Source: Bacteroidota bacterium (GTDB lineage: Bacteria > Bacteroidota > Bacteroidia > Bacteroidales > VadinHA17). Taken from it: 19,917 nt of DNA. Location: contig JADFUQ010000187.1 of assembly GCA_015222065.1 (NCBI GenBank), positions 1-19,917 of the forward strand, read 5' to 3'. Below the pieces are notes generated by a model. It saw only the letters and a program-made list of their open reading frames with translations. It did no database searches and had not been told where the DNA came from. Position numbers and translations under genes: made by a program. Shown in pieces: positions 1-7,256 of the stretch (positions are counted from its first letter, which is position 1; each line of letters starts with the position of its first letter).

Positions 1-49
1 AAGAGCAAAGAGCAGAGAGTTTGAAGATGTTTGAGGTTAATTGACCCAG

Positions 50-122
50 AACCAGTAACCAGTAACCACAGTGAAATATGCTCCTTCGTCGCATTTCACG
101 TGGCAAGCCAGTAACCAGTAAC
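50..122. repeat. AACCAGT heptad repeats flanking a small hairpin
   Basis: Two exact AACCAGT units in tandem (50-63) run into a partial third. A further run of the same unit lies at 108-122. Between them GTGAAAT (71-77) pairs with ATTTCAC (93-99), giving a 7-bp hairpin with a 15-nt loop. The same heptad occurs as a longer array at 4392-4433, so this is a dispersed family. It occupies most of the region upstream of the rhamnose isomerase gene. Nothing else was recognised in bases 1-140, and no TAnnTTTG promoter box was found there. Confidence 0.75.
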
Positions 123-140
123 ATTTAAAAATATACTGTC

Positions 141-1406
141 ATGAAATCAAACAGAATTGAAACCGCTTACCAACTTGCAAAGGAGGAATATGATTCCCTG
201 GGAGTGAATGTTGAGCAGGTTATCAGTACGCTTGGTAATATCAGTCTCTCACTTCATTGCTGGCAGGGTGATGATGTTGGAGGCTTTGAAACTCCGGATG
301 CCTGGTTGTCGGGTGGTGGAATTCAGGTTACAGGAAACTACCCCGGCAAAGCCGGGAATGTAGATGAACTCAGGAGTGATATGGGAAAAGTTTTCTCTAT
401 GCTTCCGGGTAATCACAGGGTCAACCTTCATGCAATTTATGGGGAGTTTGGGAACAAGCGGATTGATCGTGACGAGATAAGACCTGACCATTTTCAGGGT
501 TGGATTAATTGGGCTCGTGCCAACAAACTGAAACTGGATTTTAATCCGACCTTGTTTTCACACCCAAAAGCCGATGCGGGTTTTACACTGTCAAGTAAAA
601 ATGAATCTGTAAGGAAATTCTGGATAGAACATGTGAAACGATGCAGGGAAATTGGGGAATATTTTGGTTTGGAACTGGATAGCAGTTGCATTCATAATAT
701 CTGGATTCCTGATGGTACAAAGGATACACCTATTGACAGGTATGGACACAGGAGTCTTCTGAAAGAATCACTTGATGAGATATTTGAGTACGGGATACCG
801 GAAAAATATCTCAAAGATTCGGTTGAAAGTAAATTGTTTGGTATAGGGAGTGAATCCTTCGTTGTCGGATCGTATGATTTTTACCTGAGTTATGCAGTAA
901 AAAACAATAAAATGATATGCCTTGATAACGGACATTTTCATCCTACCGAGAGTGTTGGCGATAAAATATCTTCATGCCTGCAATTTGTAAATGAGATACT
1001 ACTCCATTTAACCAGGGGTGTGCGATGGGATAGTGATCATGTTGTTACAATGAATGATGAAATATTGTTAATTGCCCAGGAGGTTGTTCGTTCAGATGCT
1101 TTGTCAAGAGTGCATATTGGTCTTGACTTCTTCGATGCCAGCATTAACAGGATTGGAGCTTATGTAGTGGGTGCCAGGGCAGCACTGAAAAGTTTTCTGT
1201 ATGCCTTGCTTGAGCCGACAGATGTTTTGTTGAAATATGAAGAGGAAGGAAAAAATTTTGAACGACTGGCTCTGCTTGAGGAGATGAAAACAAAACCTTT
1301 CGGGGCTGTCTGGAATTACTATTGTCTTAAAAATGAAGTTATCCCTGATGAAGGGTATATAAGTGAGATAGAAAAATATGAAAAAGAAGTTTTGCTGAAA
1401 AGATGA
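141..1406 (+). CDS. rhaA: L-rhamnose isomerase
   Basis: Converts L-rhamnose to L-rhamnulose, the first cytoplasmic step of rhamnose breakdown. The 421-residue product is full length for RhaA. It carries characteristic stretches: SLHCWQGDDVGGFE (37-50), NLHAIYGEFG (95-104), DFNPTLFSHPKADAGFTL (133-150), and the acid/histidine-rich segments LDNGHFHPTE (261-270) and RWDSDHV (296-302), which in this TIM-barrel family supply metal and substrate ligands. The ATG at 141 follows an A-rich leader without Shine-Dalgarno, usual for Bacteroidetes. Its stop overlaps the next start as ATGA (1403-1406), implying translational coupling with the permease. Rhamnulokinase and aldolase are not in the window and may lie to the left. 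The family call is firm; the exact catalytic residues were not aligned. Confidence 0.96.
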   Translation: MKSNRIETAYQLAKEEYDSLGVNVEQVISTLGNISLSLHCWQGDDVGGFETPDAWLSGGGIQVTGNYPGKAGNVDELRSDMGKVFSMLPGNHRVNLHAIYGEFGNKRIDRDEIRPDHFQGWINWARANKLKLDFNPTLFSHPKADAGFTLSSKNESVRKFWIEHVKRCREIGEYFGLELDSSCIHNIWIPDGTKDTPIDRYGHRSLLKESLDEIFEYGIPEKYLKDSVESKLFGIGSESFVVGSYDFYLSYAVKNNKMICLDNGHFHPTESVGDKISSCLQFVNEILLHLTRGVRWDSDHVVTMNDEILLIAQEVVRSDALSRVHIGLDFFDASINRIGAYVVGARAALKSFLYALLEPTDVLLKYEEEGKNFERLALLEEMKTKPFGAVWNYYCLKNEVIPDEGYISEIEKYEKEVLLKR

Positions 1407-2797
1407 AAACTGCAACTATAACAAAAAAACTTGATCAGCTTTACGAATTTGACCGGGAACCGGTGAAGGAAAAGAATTTGCAAGGTATAGGAAATTTCCT
1501 CGGAATATTTGCCGGTGAACATATTGCAGGCACCGAGTTTGTTATTGGGATGTTGTTTGTGGCTCATGGGGTATCAGTGGTTGATATGCTTGTTGGCGGG
1601 TTAATTGGAAACATTCTTGCAGTTTTAAGCTGGGCATTTATTACTTCGCCTATTGCTGTAAAGGTCAGATTATCACTTTACTGGCATCTGAAAAAAATAG
1701 CCGGTCCGGTATTGGTATTTATTTATAATATCGTAAACGCGTTGATGTTTTGTTTCCTTGCCGGTGCAATGGTAGCTGTATCAGCCACCGCAGTCGGGAT
1801 TCCATTTCATATTCAGATGCCTGAGCTTAACGACCTGTATCCTAATAGTGTAGGATGGGTGATTACAGTGATATTCGTTGGTGCTGTAATAACAGTGGTG
1901 GCAATTATGGGTTTTGAATCGCTTGCCAGGTTTGCCAGGGTAAGTGCTCCCTGGATGTTTCTGATATTTGTTGCTGCAGCCATTGCTTCCATAGGTACCA
2001 TGGATGTGGATTCGTTTGGTGAATTCTGGGATATAGCTAAAGTAAAGATATGGAGTGGTGTCCCGCTTGAGGGGCAGTCCAAATTTACAATGTGGCATGT
2101 GATATTTTTTACATGGCTGGCGAATGCTGCTATGCATCTGGGAATGGCTGACTTGTCACTATTCAGATATGCAAGGAAATGGCAGTATGGTTTTGCATCA
2201 GCTATTGGTATGTTCCTCGGACATTATGTCGCATGGATCAGTTCCGGAATAATTTACGCAGCAGCGATGTATAATAATTTCTTTTTTGATGCCCCGGGAC
2301 CTTTAGCATATAATATTGTAGGTATTGCCGGAGCTGTTTGTGTGGTAATTGCCGGTTGGACCACAGCTAATCCAACACTTTACAGAGCCGGACTGGCATT
2401 GCAGGTGGCTTCTCCAAACTGGAGCCGGTGGAAAGTGACTCTTATTGCCGGAATGCTGACAACAGCCGCTGCTTTGTTCCCGGCACTGGTTATGAAATTG
2501 CTTGAGTTTGTAGCTATATACGGGTTGATATTGCTTCCGATGGGAGCTGTAATATTTGCCGACTATTACCTGATACCAAAAATCGGGTTAACTCAATACT
2601 ATGCTGAAAAGCGGGGAATTAATTTCAACTGGGCTGCAGGAATTACATGGTTCGGATTGTTGTTGCTTGCACTCGTAATGAACAGAGTATTTGGCGTGGA
2701 AGTATTCTTCCTGGGACCACCGGTATGGATACTGGGTGTTGTTACTTATCTTGTATTAAGTTGGATATATCAAAAAAGAACTGTTACATTAGTATGA
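1403..2797 (+). CDS. NCS1-type membrane permease in the rhamnose unit
   Basis: A 464-residue polytopic membrane protein with about twelve hydrophobic segments. The N-terminal region has the pattern FDREPV followed by GEHIAGTEFVIGMLFVAHGV (about residues 18-57), a helix-1 arrangement resembling the nucleobase:cation symporter-1 (purine-cytosine permease) fold. WTTANPTLYRAGLAL (about residues 322-336) resembles the NCS1 core. No substrate can be read from the sequence. The ATGA overlap with rhaA, and the same overlap with the next small gene, argue that the real cargo is L-rhamnose, rhamnulose or a related sugar rather than a nucleobase. That is an inference from context: the known Proteobacterial transporter RhaT is a different family. 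Confidence is high for the fold type and low for the substrate. Confidence 0.8.
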   Translation: MKTATITKKLDQLYEFDREPVKEKNLQGIGNFLGIFAGEHIAGTEFVIGMLFVAHGVSVVDMLVGGLIGNILAVLSWAFITSPIAVKVRLSLYWHLKKIAGPVLVFIYNIVNALMFCFLAGAMVAVSATAVGIPFHIQMPELNDLYPNSVGWVITVIFVGAVITVVAIMGFESLARFARVSAPWMFLIFVAAAIASIGTMDVDSFGEFWDIAKVKIWSGVPLEGQSKFTMWHVIFFTWLANAAMHLGMADLSLFRYARKWQYGFASAIGMFLGHYVAWISSGIIYAAAMYNNFFFDAPGPLAYNIVGIAGAVCVVIAGWTTANPTLYRAGLALQVASPNWSRWKVTLIAGMLTTAAALFPALVMKLLEFVAIYGLILLPMGAVIFADYYLIPKIGLTQYYAEKRGINFNWAAGITWFGLLLLALVMNRVFGVEVFFLGPPVWILGVVTYLVLSWIYQKRTVTLV

Positions 2798-2976
2798 ATA
2801 TTATGAAGCTTGCCTTAAAAATAATTTCATATAGCGGATTAGGTTTAACCATAATCCCTTCTATCCTTTTCCTGATGGATAAAATAGAACTTTCGCAACT
2901 AAAGTTATATATGCTTATCGGTGTATTTGTGTGGTTTGGCTCGGCGGTTTTTTGGATAGGGAAGGGGAAGAAGTAA
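2794..2976 (+). CDS. small two-helix membrane protein coupled to the permease
   Basis: A 60-residue protein with two predicted membrane helices (about residues 5-28 and 37-55), a short charged linker (DKIELSQ, 29-35) and a basic tail ending GKGKK. A longer reading with a start at 2647 is possible in the same frame, but it would lie inside the permease gene. The ATG at 2794 forms a perfect ATGA overlap with the permease stop and is the better start. Its position suggests an accessory subunit of the transporter, as small partner proteins are known for other secondary transporters. I do not recognise a named family. The stop codon is already part of the 7-bp repeat array that follows. Confidence 0.72.
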   Translation: MNIMKLALKIISYSGLGLTIIPSILFLMDKIELSQLKLYMLIGVFVWFGSAVFWIGKGKK

Positions 2977-3004
2977 GAAGTAAAAAGTAGGTAGTAGGTA
3001 GCGA
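2970..3004 (+). repeat. degenerate 7-bp array (GAAGTAA/GTAGTAG)
   Basis: Five in-register heptads begin with two exact GAAGTAA units and drift to AAAGTAG, GTAGTAG and GTAGCGA. The array starts inside the last codons of the small membrane protein: its TAA stop is part of the first unit. It lies in the convergent gap between that gene and hepT (2977-3068). No convincing intrinsic terminator was seen there. Confidence 0.7.
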
Positions 3005-3068
3005 GAAAGTGAGTTGTGAATATGGTTGTGGAAAACAATATCAATAGATTGTATAATATGATATGGAA

Positions 3069-3407
3069 CTAATCATTCATCAGTTCTTCAACTTCAGTTT
3101 TTAGCTTTGGTAAATGATTGATTATTATTCCCCAAATCACATCGTCTGATATTGTGTCATACCCATGAATTATTCGATTTCTTGCATCTACTATTTTTCT
3201 GGCATTTGTAAGTTCAATATCTTTGTTCTTATTTATAATTCTCTTTACTGCTTCTCCAATTATTTCTAAATTTCGTTCAATAGCACGCTTGGTTTTAAGG
3301 TCGTGTCTGTAATTCTCAAAAATTTTATTTCCTTCTTCAAAAAATCCATCAATTTCAGTAATTGCAGAATTTATATCGAACAACCAGGTTTTAATTTCAT
3401 TATCCAT
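3069..3407 (-). CDS. hepT: HepT-like HEPN RNase toxin (DUF86)
   Basis: A 112-residue all-helical HEPN-domain protein. The RX4-6H active-site motif is present as RNRIIHGY (residues 76-83: R76, H81, Y83), the R-X4-H-X-Y form used by HepT toxins of MntA-HepT (type VII) systems. In studied pairs HepT is an RNase that is silenced when MntA transfers AMP groups to the tyrosine of this motif. GEAVKRI (51-57) is also typical of DUF86. The gene overlaps mntA by 8 bp (3400-3407), so the two are translated together, antitoxin first. Family assignment is firm. Toxicity and the RNA target cannot be read from sequence. Confidence 0.93.
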   Translation of the reverse strand: MDNEIKTWLFDINSAITEIDGFFEEGNKIFENYRHDLKTKRAIERNLEIIGEAVKRIINKNKDIELTNARKIVDARNRIIHGYDTISDDVIWGIIINHLPKLKTEVEELMND

Positions 3408-3699
3408 ATATTAATTCTTTTGAAGAGTTAATAGATTGTTTTAAGAATGGATTTTTTATTGCTTTTTCTTCAAGCAAGTCTATTTTTCGATTAAATAAAT
3501 CTTCTAATGAAAATTTAAAATCGAAGTAATTATCAGCGTACTCACTTAATTCAATAGCGTCAAATGTTACAAGAAAATCTATATCACTATCTTTTCTAAA
3601 TTTTTTATTTGTTACTGAACCAAATACGTATAGTGTTGAAACATTATATTTATCACACAGTTTCTTCAACTTTCCTATGTTTCTTTCAACCAAATTCAT
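3400..3699 (-). CDS. mntA: MntA-like nucleotidyltransferase antitoxin
   Basis: A 99-residue minimal nucleotidyltransferase. The signature GSX10DXD is complete: G27-S28 in VFGSVT, then D39 and D41 in DSDIDF. In the MntA-HepT family this protein AMPylates the HEPN toxin and neutralises it. The length is typical for single-domain MntA. It sits upstream of and overlaps hepT, the usual antitoxin-first order. The pair is slightly out of place between a sugar operon and an oxygen-defence regulator, which fits a mobile stability module, but no transposase or flanking repeat of insertion type is visible. A candidate -7 box ends four bases before the ATG, so the message could be nearly leaderless. Confidence 0.93.
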   Translation of the reverse strand: MNLVERNIGKLKKLCDKYNVSTLYVFGSVTNKKFRKDSDIDFLVTFDAIELSEYADNYFDFKFSLEDLFNRKIDLLEEKAIKNPFLKQSINSSKELIYG

Positions 3700-3703
3700 A
3701 TTA

Positions 3704-3711
3704 CAAATTTA
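3704..3711 (-). promoter_or_regulatory. candidate Bacteroidetes -7 box for mntA-hepT
   Basis: On the minus strand the sequence is TAAATTTG, an exact match to the Bacteroidetes TAnnTTTG -7 element. It lies 4 nt upstream of the mntA ATG. Transcription would then begin at or within a few bases of the start codon. No clear -33 TTTG was seen at the right distance, so the call is tentative. Confidence 0.4.
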
Positions 3712-3791
3712 CGATTTTTTTTAATTTCTGGTCATATTAATAAATTCGTGGTAGGTTTCTTCATATAACGCCAAAGAATTGTGGAAACCAA

Positions 3792-3831
3792 TCTTCAACT
3801 CTTTAACTCTTTGACCCTTCGACTCTTCAAC
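3792..3831. repeat. 8-bp tandem array (YCTTYRAC)5
   Basis: Five consecutive 8-bp units fit YCTTYRAC: TCTTCAAC, TCTTTAAC, TCTTTGAC, CCTTCGAC, TCTTCAAC. The array lies downstream of the perR stop (minus-strand direction) and upstream of mntA, in the 146-bp gap at 3700-3845. The variation is mostly pyrimidine or purine exchange while the period is strictly kept. Confidence 0.75.
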
Positions 3832-3845
3832 CTTCCAAGCTTTTC

Positions 3846-4262
3846 TTACTTTGTGTTACATTCTTTACAAATTCCTTTCAGATAGATATGATATTCATTA
3901 ATCTTAAATTGATATAACCCGGTAAGCTTTAATTCATCCACATTAACATTAAAATCATAAATATTACCACATTTATCGCACTTAAAATGGCCATGAATGG
4001 AAGTGTCTCCATCATATCTGGCTTCATTATTTCCAATTCTGACAGTACGTGCAATATTTTTTTCAGTGAACAGTTTTAATATATTATAAACTGTAGTTTT
4101 GGATAATGTAGGAATTTCCTTTACCAGATCGATATATATGTCATCAACTGTTGGATGATTTTTACTGTTTTGTAAATATTCCAGAACTCTGATTCGTTGA
4201 ACCGATGGGCTTATATCTTTTTCTTTAAGCAATTTTGCACTGGCTTTTATACTTGTATTCAT
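3846..4262 (-). CDS. perR: Fur-family peroxide regulator, PerR type
   Basis: A 138-residue Fur-family repressor with an N-terminal winged helix (HPTVDDIY at 36-43, recognition helix LSKTTVYNILKLF at 53-65) and a C-terminal dimerisation domain. The structural zinc site is complete: C95-x2-C98 and C132-x2-C135. The regulatory site matches the PerR set H37, D85, H91, H93, D104 of Bacillus as H36, D84, H90, H92 and D103. The aspartate at the last position is the feature that separates PerR from Fur. It would repress peroxide-defence genes until its iron-bound histidines are oxidised. It sits beside the oxygen-defence block, and a PerR-like operator is visible at 19091-19105. No obvious operator was found at its own start. 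Confidence 0.88.
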   Translation of the reverse strand: MNTSIKASAKLLKEKDISPSVQRIRVLEYLQNSKNHPTVDDIYIDLVKEIPTLSKTTVYNILKLFTEKNIARTVRIGNNEARYDGDTSIHGHFKCDKCGNIYDFNVNVDELKLTGLYQFKINEYHIYLKGICKECNTK

Positions 4263-4294
4263 AATATAATGTATAAGAATTTACTAATTAACTC

Positions 4295-4438
4295 AAGTTG
4301 CTTATTACTAGTTACTGGTTAATTCAATTGTTTATAAAAATATTATATATAATTAAAAGATTAATCATTTACCTGTCAACTAATTTCAAGCAACCAGCGA
4401 CCGGTAACTAGTAACCAGTAACCAGTAACCAGCAACTT
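4295..4438. repeat. inverted pair of AACCAGT heptad arms
   Basis: The right arm holds six in-register heptads (4392-4433) of consensus AACCAGT. The left arm (4295-4320) holds the complementary series and begins AAGTTGCT, which pairs with the closing GCAACTT at 4432-4438. The arms enclose about 70 bp of very AT-rich sequence. On the minus strand, which is the transcribed one here, two of the three arm mismatches become G-U pairs. It fills most of the 242-bp gap between fprA and perR. Confidence 0.72.
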
Positions 4439-4504
4439 AGGATAATTATTATGTTTTTCAAAGTTTTCTCTTTTATTATAATATAATTTTCAAGGAAGCA
4501 ACTA

Positions 4505-5665
4505 CTATTTAATCTTTTCAATAATATTGTTCTTTATCCTGAGTAAATCTTCACTGCCGGGAATATATTTGTGTTTAACAGATTCAATAATTTCAAAACC
4601 GGTATTCTTAAAATATTCATCAATTTTTTTTATTTGTTCTCCCCAACCATAAGAACCGAACGATATAGCTTTTTTGTTTCCTGAAGCTAAACCATTAAGA
4701 TATGTTAAAAAACCGGCGATTGATGGCATTATATTTTTGTTTAGGGTTGGAGAACCAACACAAATATATTCAGCATCAATAAGCTCTGTCATAATATCGG
4801 AAATATGATTATGTTGTAAATTGTTCATTACAATTTGATAATCCTGAGATTCAAATGCATCATGGATTGCATACGCAATTTTTTCAGTTGATTTCCACAT
4901 TGTATCGTAAATAATTACCACCTTTTTTATTGTTTTGTTCGAAGACCATTCTTCATATTTACTCAATATTTTTTCAATATTTTTCTTCCAGCCAACTCCA
5001 TGGCTTGTGGCAATCATTTCAATATCAAGCTTAGATGCTTCTGATAATGCTTTTTGAACTTGCTTTGAATAGGGTAATACAATATTTGCATAGTATTTCT
5101 TTGCTTCTTCCATAATAACATCAAGAGGGCACTCATCATCAAATCTGCCTGAAGAAGCATAATGCTGCCCGAAAGCATCGTTTGAAAACAATATTTTTTG
5201 TTCCGGTATGTATGTAAGCATATTGTCGGGCCAGTGCACCATTGGAGTAAGAACAAATTGTAAACTTCTGTCTCCAATTGTAATTGAATCACCAGTATTT
5301 ACAACATTAAATCTCCACTCTTTTTTGTAATGAGTTCTTAGTCCTTTTTCTCCATTTGGGCATGTAATTATTTCAACACCCGGATTATATTTCATTATTG
5401 CAGGTATTGCTCCGGAATGATCCATTTCTACATGATTTGATACTAAAAAATCTATTTTTCCAGGATCAATAACACTTGATATTCTCTCAATAAGCTGATC
5501 TGTAAAGACCGGTTTTACCGTATCAATCAATGTTATTTTCTTATCAATTATCAAATATGCATTGTAGGTTGTACCTCTTTGAGTAAGATAACCATGAAAA
5601 TTCCTCACATCCCAATCAATTGCACCTACCCAGTAAATGTTATCGGAAATTTTTATTGCTTTCAT
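4505..5665 (-). CDS. fprA: flavodiiron protein (A-type flavoprotein FprA), O2/NO reductase
   Basis: A 386-residue soluble protein with an N-terminal metallo-beta-lactamase-like diiron domain (about 1-245) and a C-terminal flavodoxin domain (about 247-386, beginning KKVVIIYDTMWKSTEKIA). All diiron ligands are visible: H78, E80, D82 and H83 in NHVEMDHSG, H144 (HWPDN), D163 (SNDAFG) and H222 (TSHGVGW). Flavodiiron proteins reduce O2 to water, or NO to N2O, with electrons usually coming from rubredoxin; a rubredoxin gene is at 15415. The set of histidines is complete, so no inactive variant is suggested. It is the last enzyme gene before perR in transcription order, downstream of cydB across a repeat-filled 157-bp gap. 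Confidence 0.96.
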   Translation of the reverse strand: MKAIKISDNIYWVGAIDWDVRNFHGYLTQRGTTYNAYLIIDKKITLIDTVKPVFTDQLIERISSVIDPGKIDFLVSNHVEMDHSGAIPAIMKYNPGVEIITCPNGEKGLRTHYKKEWRFNVVNTGDSITIGDRSLQFVLTPMVHWPDNMLTYIPEQKILFSNDAFGQHYASSGRFDDECPLDVIMEEAKKYYANIVLPYSKQVQKALSEASKLDIEMIATSHGVGWKKNIEKILSKYEEWSSNKTIKKVVIIYDTMWKSTEKIAYAIHDAFESQDYQIVMNNLQHNHISDIMTELIDAEYICVGSPTLNKNIMPSIAGFLTYLNGLASGNKKAISFGSYGWGEQIKKIDEYFKNTGFEIIESVKHKYIPGSEDLLRIKNNIIEKIK

Positions 5666-5694
5666 AATATGGTTTTTTAAAGTTATAAATTATT

Positions 5695-5820
5695 AGTGTC
5701 TAAAGTGTCTAAAGTGCCTAAAGTTATAACTTCTTCTCTTCCCATTTACTCATTTTATCATTTACTCATTTCTTCACTTAAGTTCACTTTAAACTTTAGC
5801 TCACTTTAAACTTCTTCTCA
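5695..5820. repeat. composite 9-bp and 8-bp tandem arrays with inverted ends
   Basis: Three 9-bp units AGTGTCTAA (5695-5721, the third with one change) are followed by four 8-bp units of TTTNNTCA type (5745-5776), then a series related to CACTTTAAA up to 5817. The CTAAAGT of the left part is complementary to the ACTTTAG of the right part, so the ends can pair imperfectly. This fills the gap between cydB and fprA. No canonical terminator with a U tract was seen. Confidence 0.7.
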
Positions 5821-5822
5821 AC

Positions 5823-6977
5823 TTAATATGCCATATCATCATTATTAATATCTTTTTCATTAATCTTTTTTTTATTCAACGATTTCCATGAATACCAAAT
5901 GTAGGCGATAACAAATGGAACCAATAAAGAAACATAGCTCATTACAGTTAAAGTATATTTACCGGATGAAGCATTTTGAATGGTTAACGAACTCTGTAAA
6001 TCATAAGTTGAAGGATAAAATGCCGTATTGTTAAAACCGGCAAGCAAGAAAATACTAAACACTGTTAAAATTGTTCCGGCACCTGCATACCAGATACCCT
6101 TACCCGATTTCTTAAATGCTCCCATGTAAATACCGGCAAGAACTCCAACAACACCTAAAAGGAAGATCACCAGTATAACAGGCATTTGAATAAGATTATG
6201 GAAGTATTTAAATTTTTCCATATAGACTTCCTGAGTTTCAGGATTAACAGCAAACCCCTCACGTGTTAATATCAGTCCGGTAAATAGTAAAAAGAAGACC
6301 AAAAAAGCAATTGAGCAAAACTTCAGAAGATGTGATGCTCTGTGTACTAATGCTTTATTATCAATATTATTGATAAAATAGAGAGATCCGAGTATTCTTG
6401 ACAATAAAAAAATTACTAAACCCAGGCTAAGGTTAGTTAAATTAAGAGCAGCTTCAAGTCCGTGTGCAGGACCTTTCCATTGTGAAATGACATTATTTCC
6501 CGATTCGGTAAGTCTGAGTTTATCCACTGAAAAATCAGATCCCGTAAAAAATGTTCCTACAGCAATACCTATTAAAACAGTTGCAACCAAACCATTAATA
6601 AATAAAAAAGTGTTATAGGTTTTTTCTCCAAGAAAATTTTCAGGTTTTGTCCTGTATTCATATGACACAGCCTGAATAATAAAGCTAAAAAGTATAAGCA
6701 TCCAAACCCAGTAAGCTCCTCCGAAACTGGTAGAGTAAAAAAGAGGAAAGGAAGCAAAGAATGCACCTCCAAAAGTTACAAGGGTAGTAAAAGTAATATC
6801 CCATCTTCTGCCGATAGAATTAAATAATATTTTCCTTTCGGTACTGGTTTTTGCTAATTGGCTTACAAGAGTTTGTCCACCCTGAACAAACATTAAAAAT
6901 ACAAGTAAAGAGCCCAGTAAAGAAATTATTATCCACCAATATTGTTGTAAAGCCAAATGTGACATATTTTCAAACAT
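5823..6977 (-). CDS. cydB: cytochrome bd oxidase subunit II
   Basis: A 384-residue membrane protein with about nine helices, subunit II of the bd-type quinol oxidase that reduces O2 to water at high affinity without proton pumping. GRRWDITFTTLVTFGGAFFASFP (about 57-78) and AVSYEYRTK (103-111) match the conserved W-D and Y-R segments of CydB. The first helix reads MFVQGGQTL, where the E. coli protein has an aspartate-containing segment. This form is, as far as I recall, usual for Bacteroidetes CydB. An alternative start is M5. It is separated from cydA by an unusually long 279-bp spacer full of repeats. A repeated hairpin element ends 13 nt before the ATG. Confidence 0.94.
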   Translation of the reverse strand: MFENMSHLALQQYWWIIISLLGSLLVFLMFVQGGQTLVSQLAKTSTERKILFNSIGRRWDITFTTLVTFGGAFFASFPLFYSTSFGGAYWVWMLILFSFIIQAVSYEYRTKPENFLGEKTYNTFLFINGLVATVLIGIAVGTFFTGSDFSVDKLRLTESGNNVISQWKGPAHGLEAALNLTNLSLGLVIFLLSRILGSLYFINNIDNKALVHRASHLLKFCSIAFLVFFLLFTGLILTREGFAVNPETQEVYMEKFKYFHNLIQMPVILVIFLLGVVGVLAGIYMGAFKKSGKGIWYAGAGTILTVFSIFLLAGFNNTAFYPSTYDLQSSLTIQNASSGKYTLTVMSYVSLLVPFVIAYIWYSWKSLNKKKINEKDINNDDMAY

Positions 6978-6990
6978 TATTTAATCAATC

Positions 6991-7022
6991 TTAGAAATCC
7001 ACCTTCTTTGATGGTGGTTATG
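6991..7022 (-). repeat. leader hairpin element, copy A (before cydB)
   Basis: A 32-bp element identical at 30 of 32 positions to 17209-17240. On the minus strand CCACC and GGTGG form a 5-bp stem around a 9-nt loop, with conserved flanks CATAA on the 5' side and ATTTCTAA on the 3' side. It lies 13 nt upstream of the cydB start, in the same orientation relative to the gene as copy B has to its own gene. Confidence 0.8.
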
Positions 7023-7049
7023 TTTTTTTTGTTAAATATGATATAAATT

Positions 7050-7195
7050 ATTGGAATATTGGAATGTTTATAATAGTCATCCATTTCCTTTCCATTATTA
7101 TTCGCTCCCACAATCCTTCCCACAACCCGCTCATGAGGTTTTCGCAAACAAGTTTGCACAAACGTTCCACTATTCCATCTTTCCATCATTCCTTG
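7050..7195. repeat. 8-bp repeat arms inside the cydA-cydB spacer
   Basis: Two exact ATTGGAAT units (7050-7065) form the left arm. Four 8-bp units of NTTCCAYY type (7164-7195) form the right arm in inverse orientation. Between them is a short palindrome, GCAAAC (7144-7149) with GTTTGC (7152-7157). This is the main content of the 279-bp spacer 6978-7256. A 70-codon open frame crosses it on the minus strand but is judged spurious. Confidence 0.65.
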
Positions 7196-7234
7196 ATCAT
7201 ATTAATAAAGCACTCAATGGGTGCAATTCAAAGT

Positions 7235-7251
7235 CACCTTCCTAGAGGGTG
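7235..7251 (-). repeat. degenerate inverted copy of the leader hairpin, after cydA
   Basis: On the minus strand CACC(C)TC and GA(A)GGTG enclose a TAG loop, with one mismatch in a 7-bp stem. It starts about 5 nt after the cydA stop. The + strand shares ACCTTC....A.GGTGG with copy A. Its reverse complement aligns with copy A at about 17 of 23 positions, so the spacer is bounded by inverted, imperfect copies. It could act as a weak terminator or mRNA-end hairpin for cydA. Confidence 0.5.
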
Positions 7252-7256
7252 GATAT

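Noticed and set aside
2647..2976. 109-codon version of the small membrane protein
   Set aside because: It would overlap the permease by 151 bp; the ATGA-coupled start at 2794 gives a clean two-helix protein.
6977..7189. A 70-codon open frame on the minus strand in the cydA-cydB spacer
   Set aside because: It is encoded by the hairpin element and the 8-bp repeat arms and resembles no known family.
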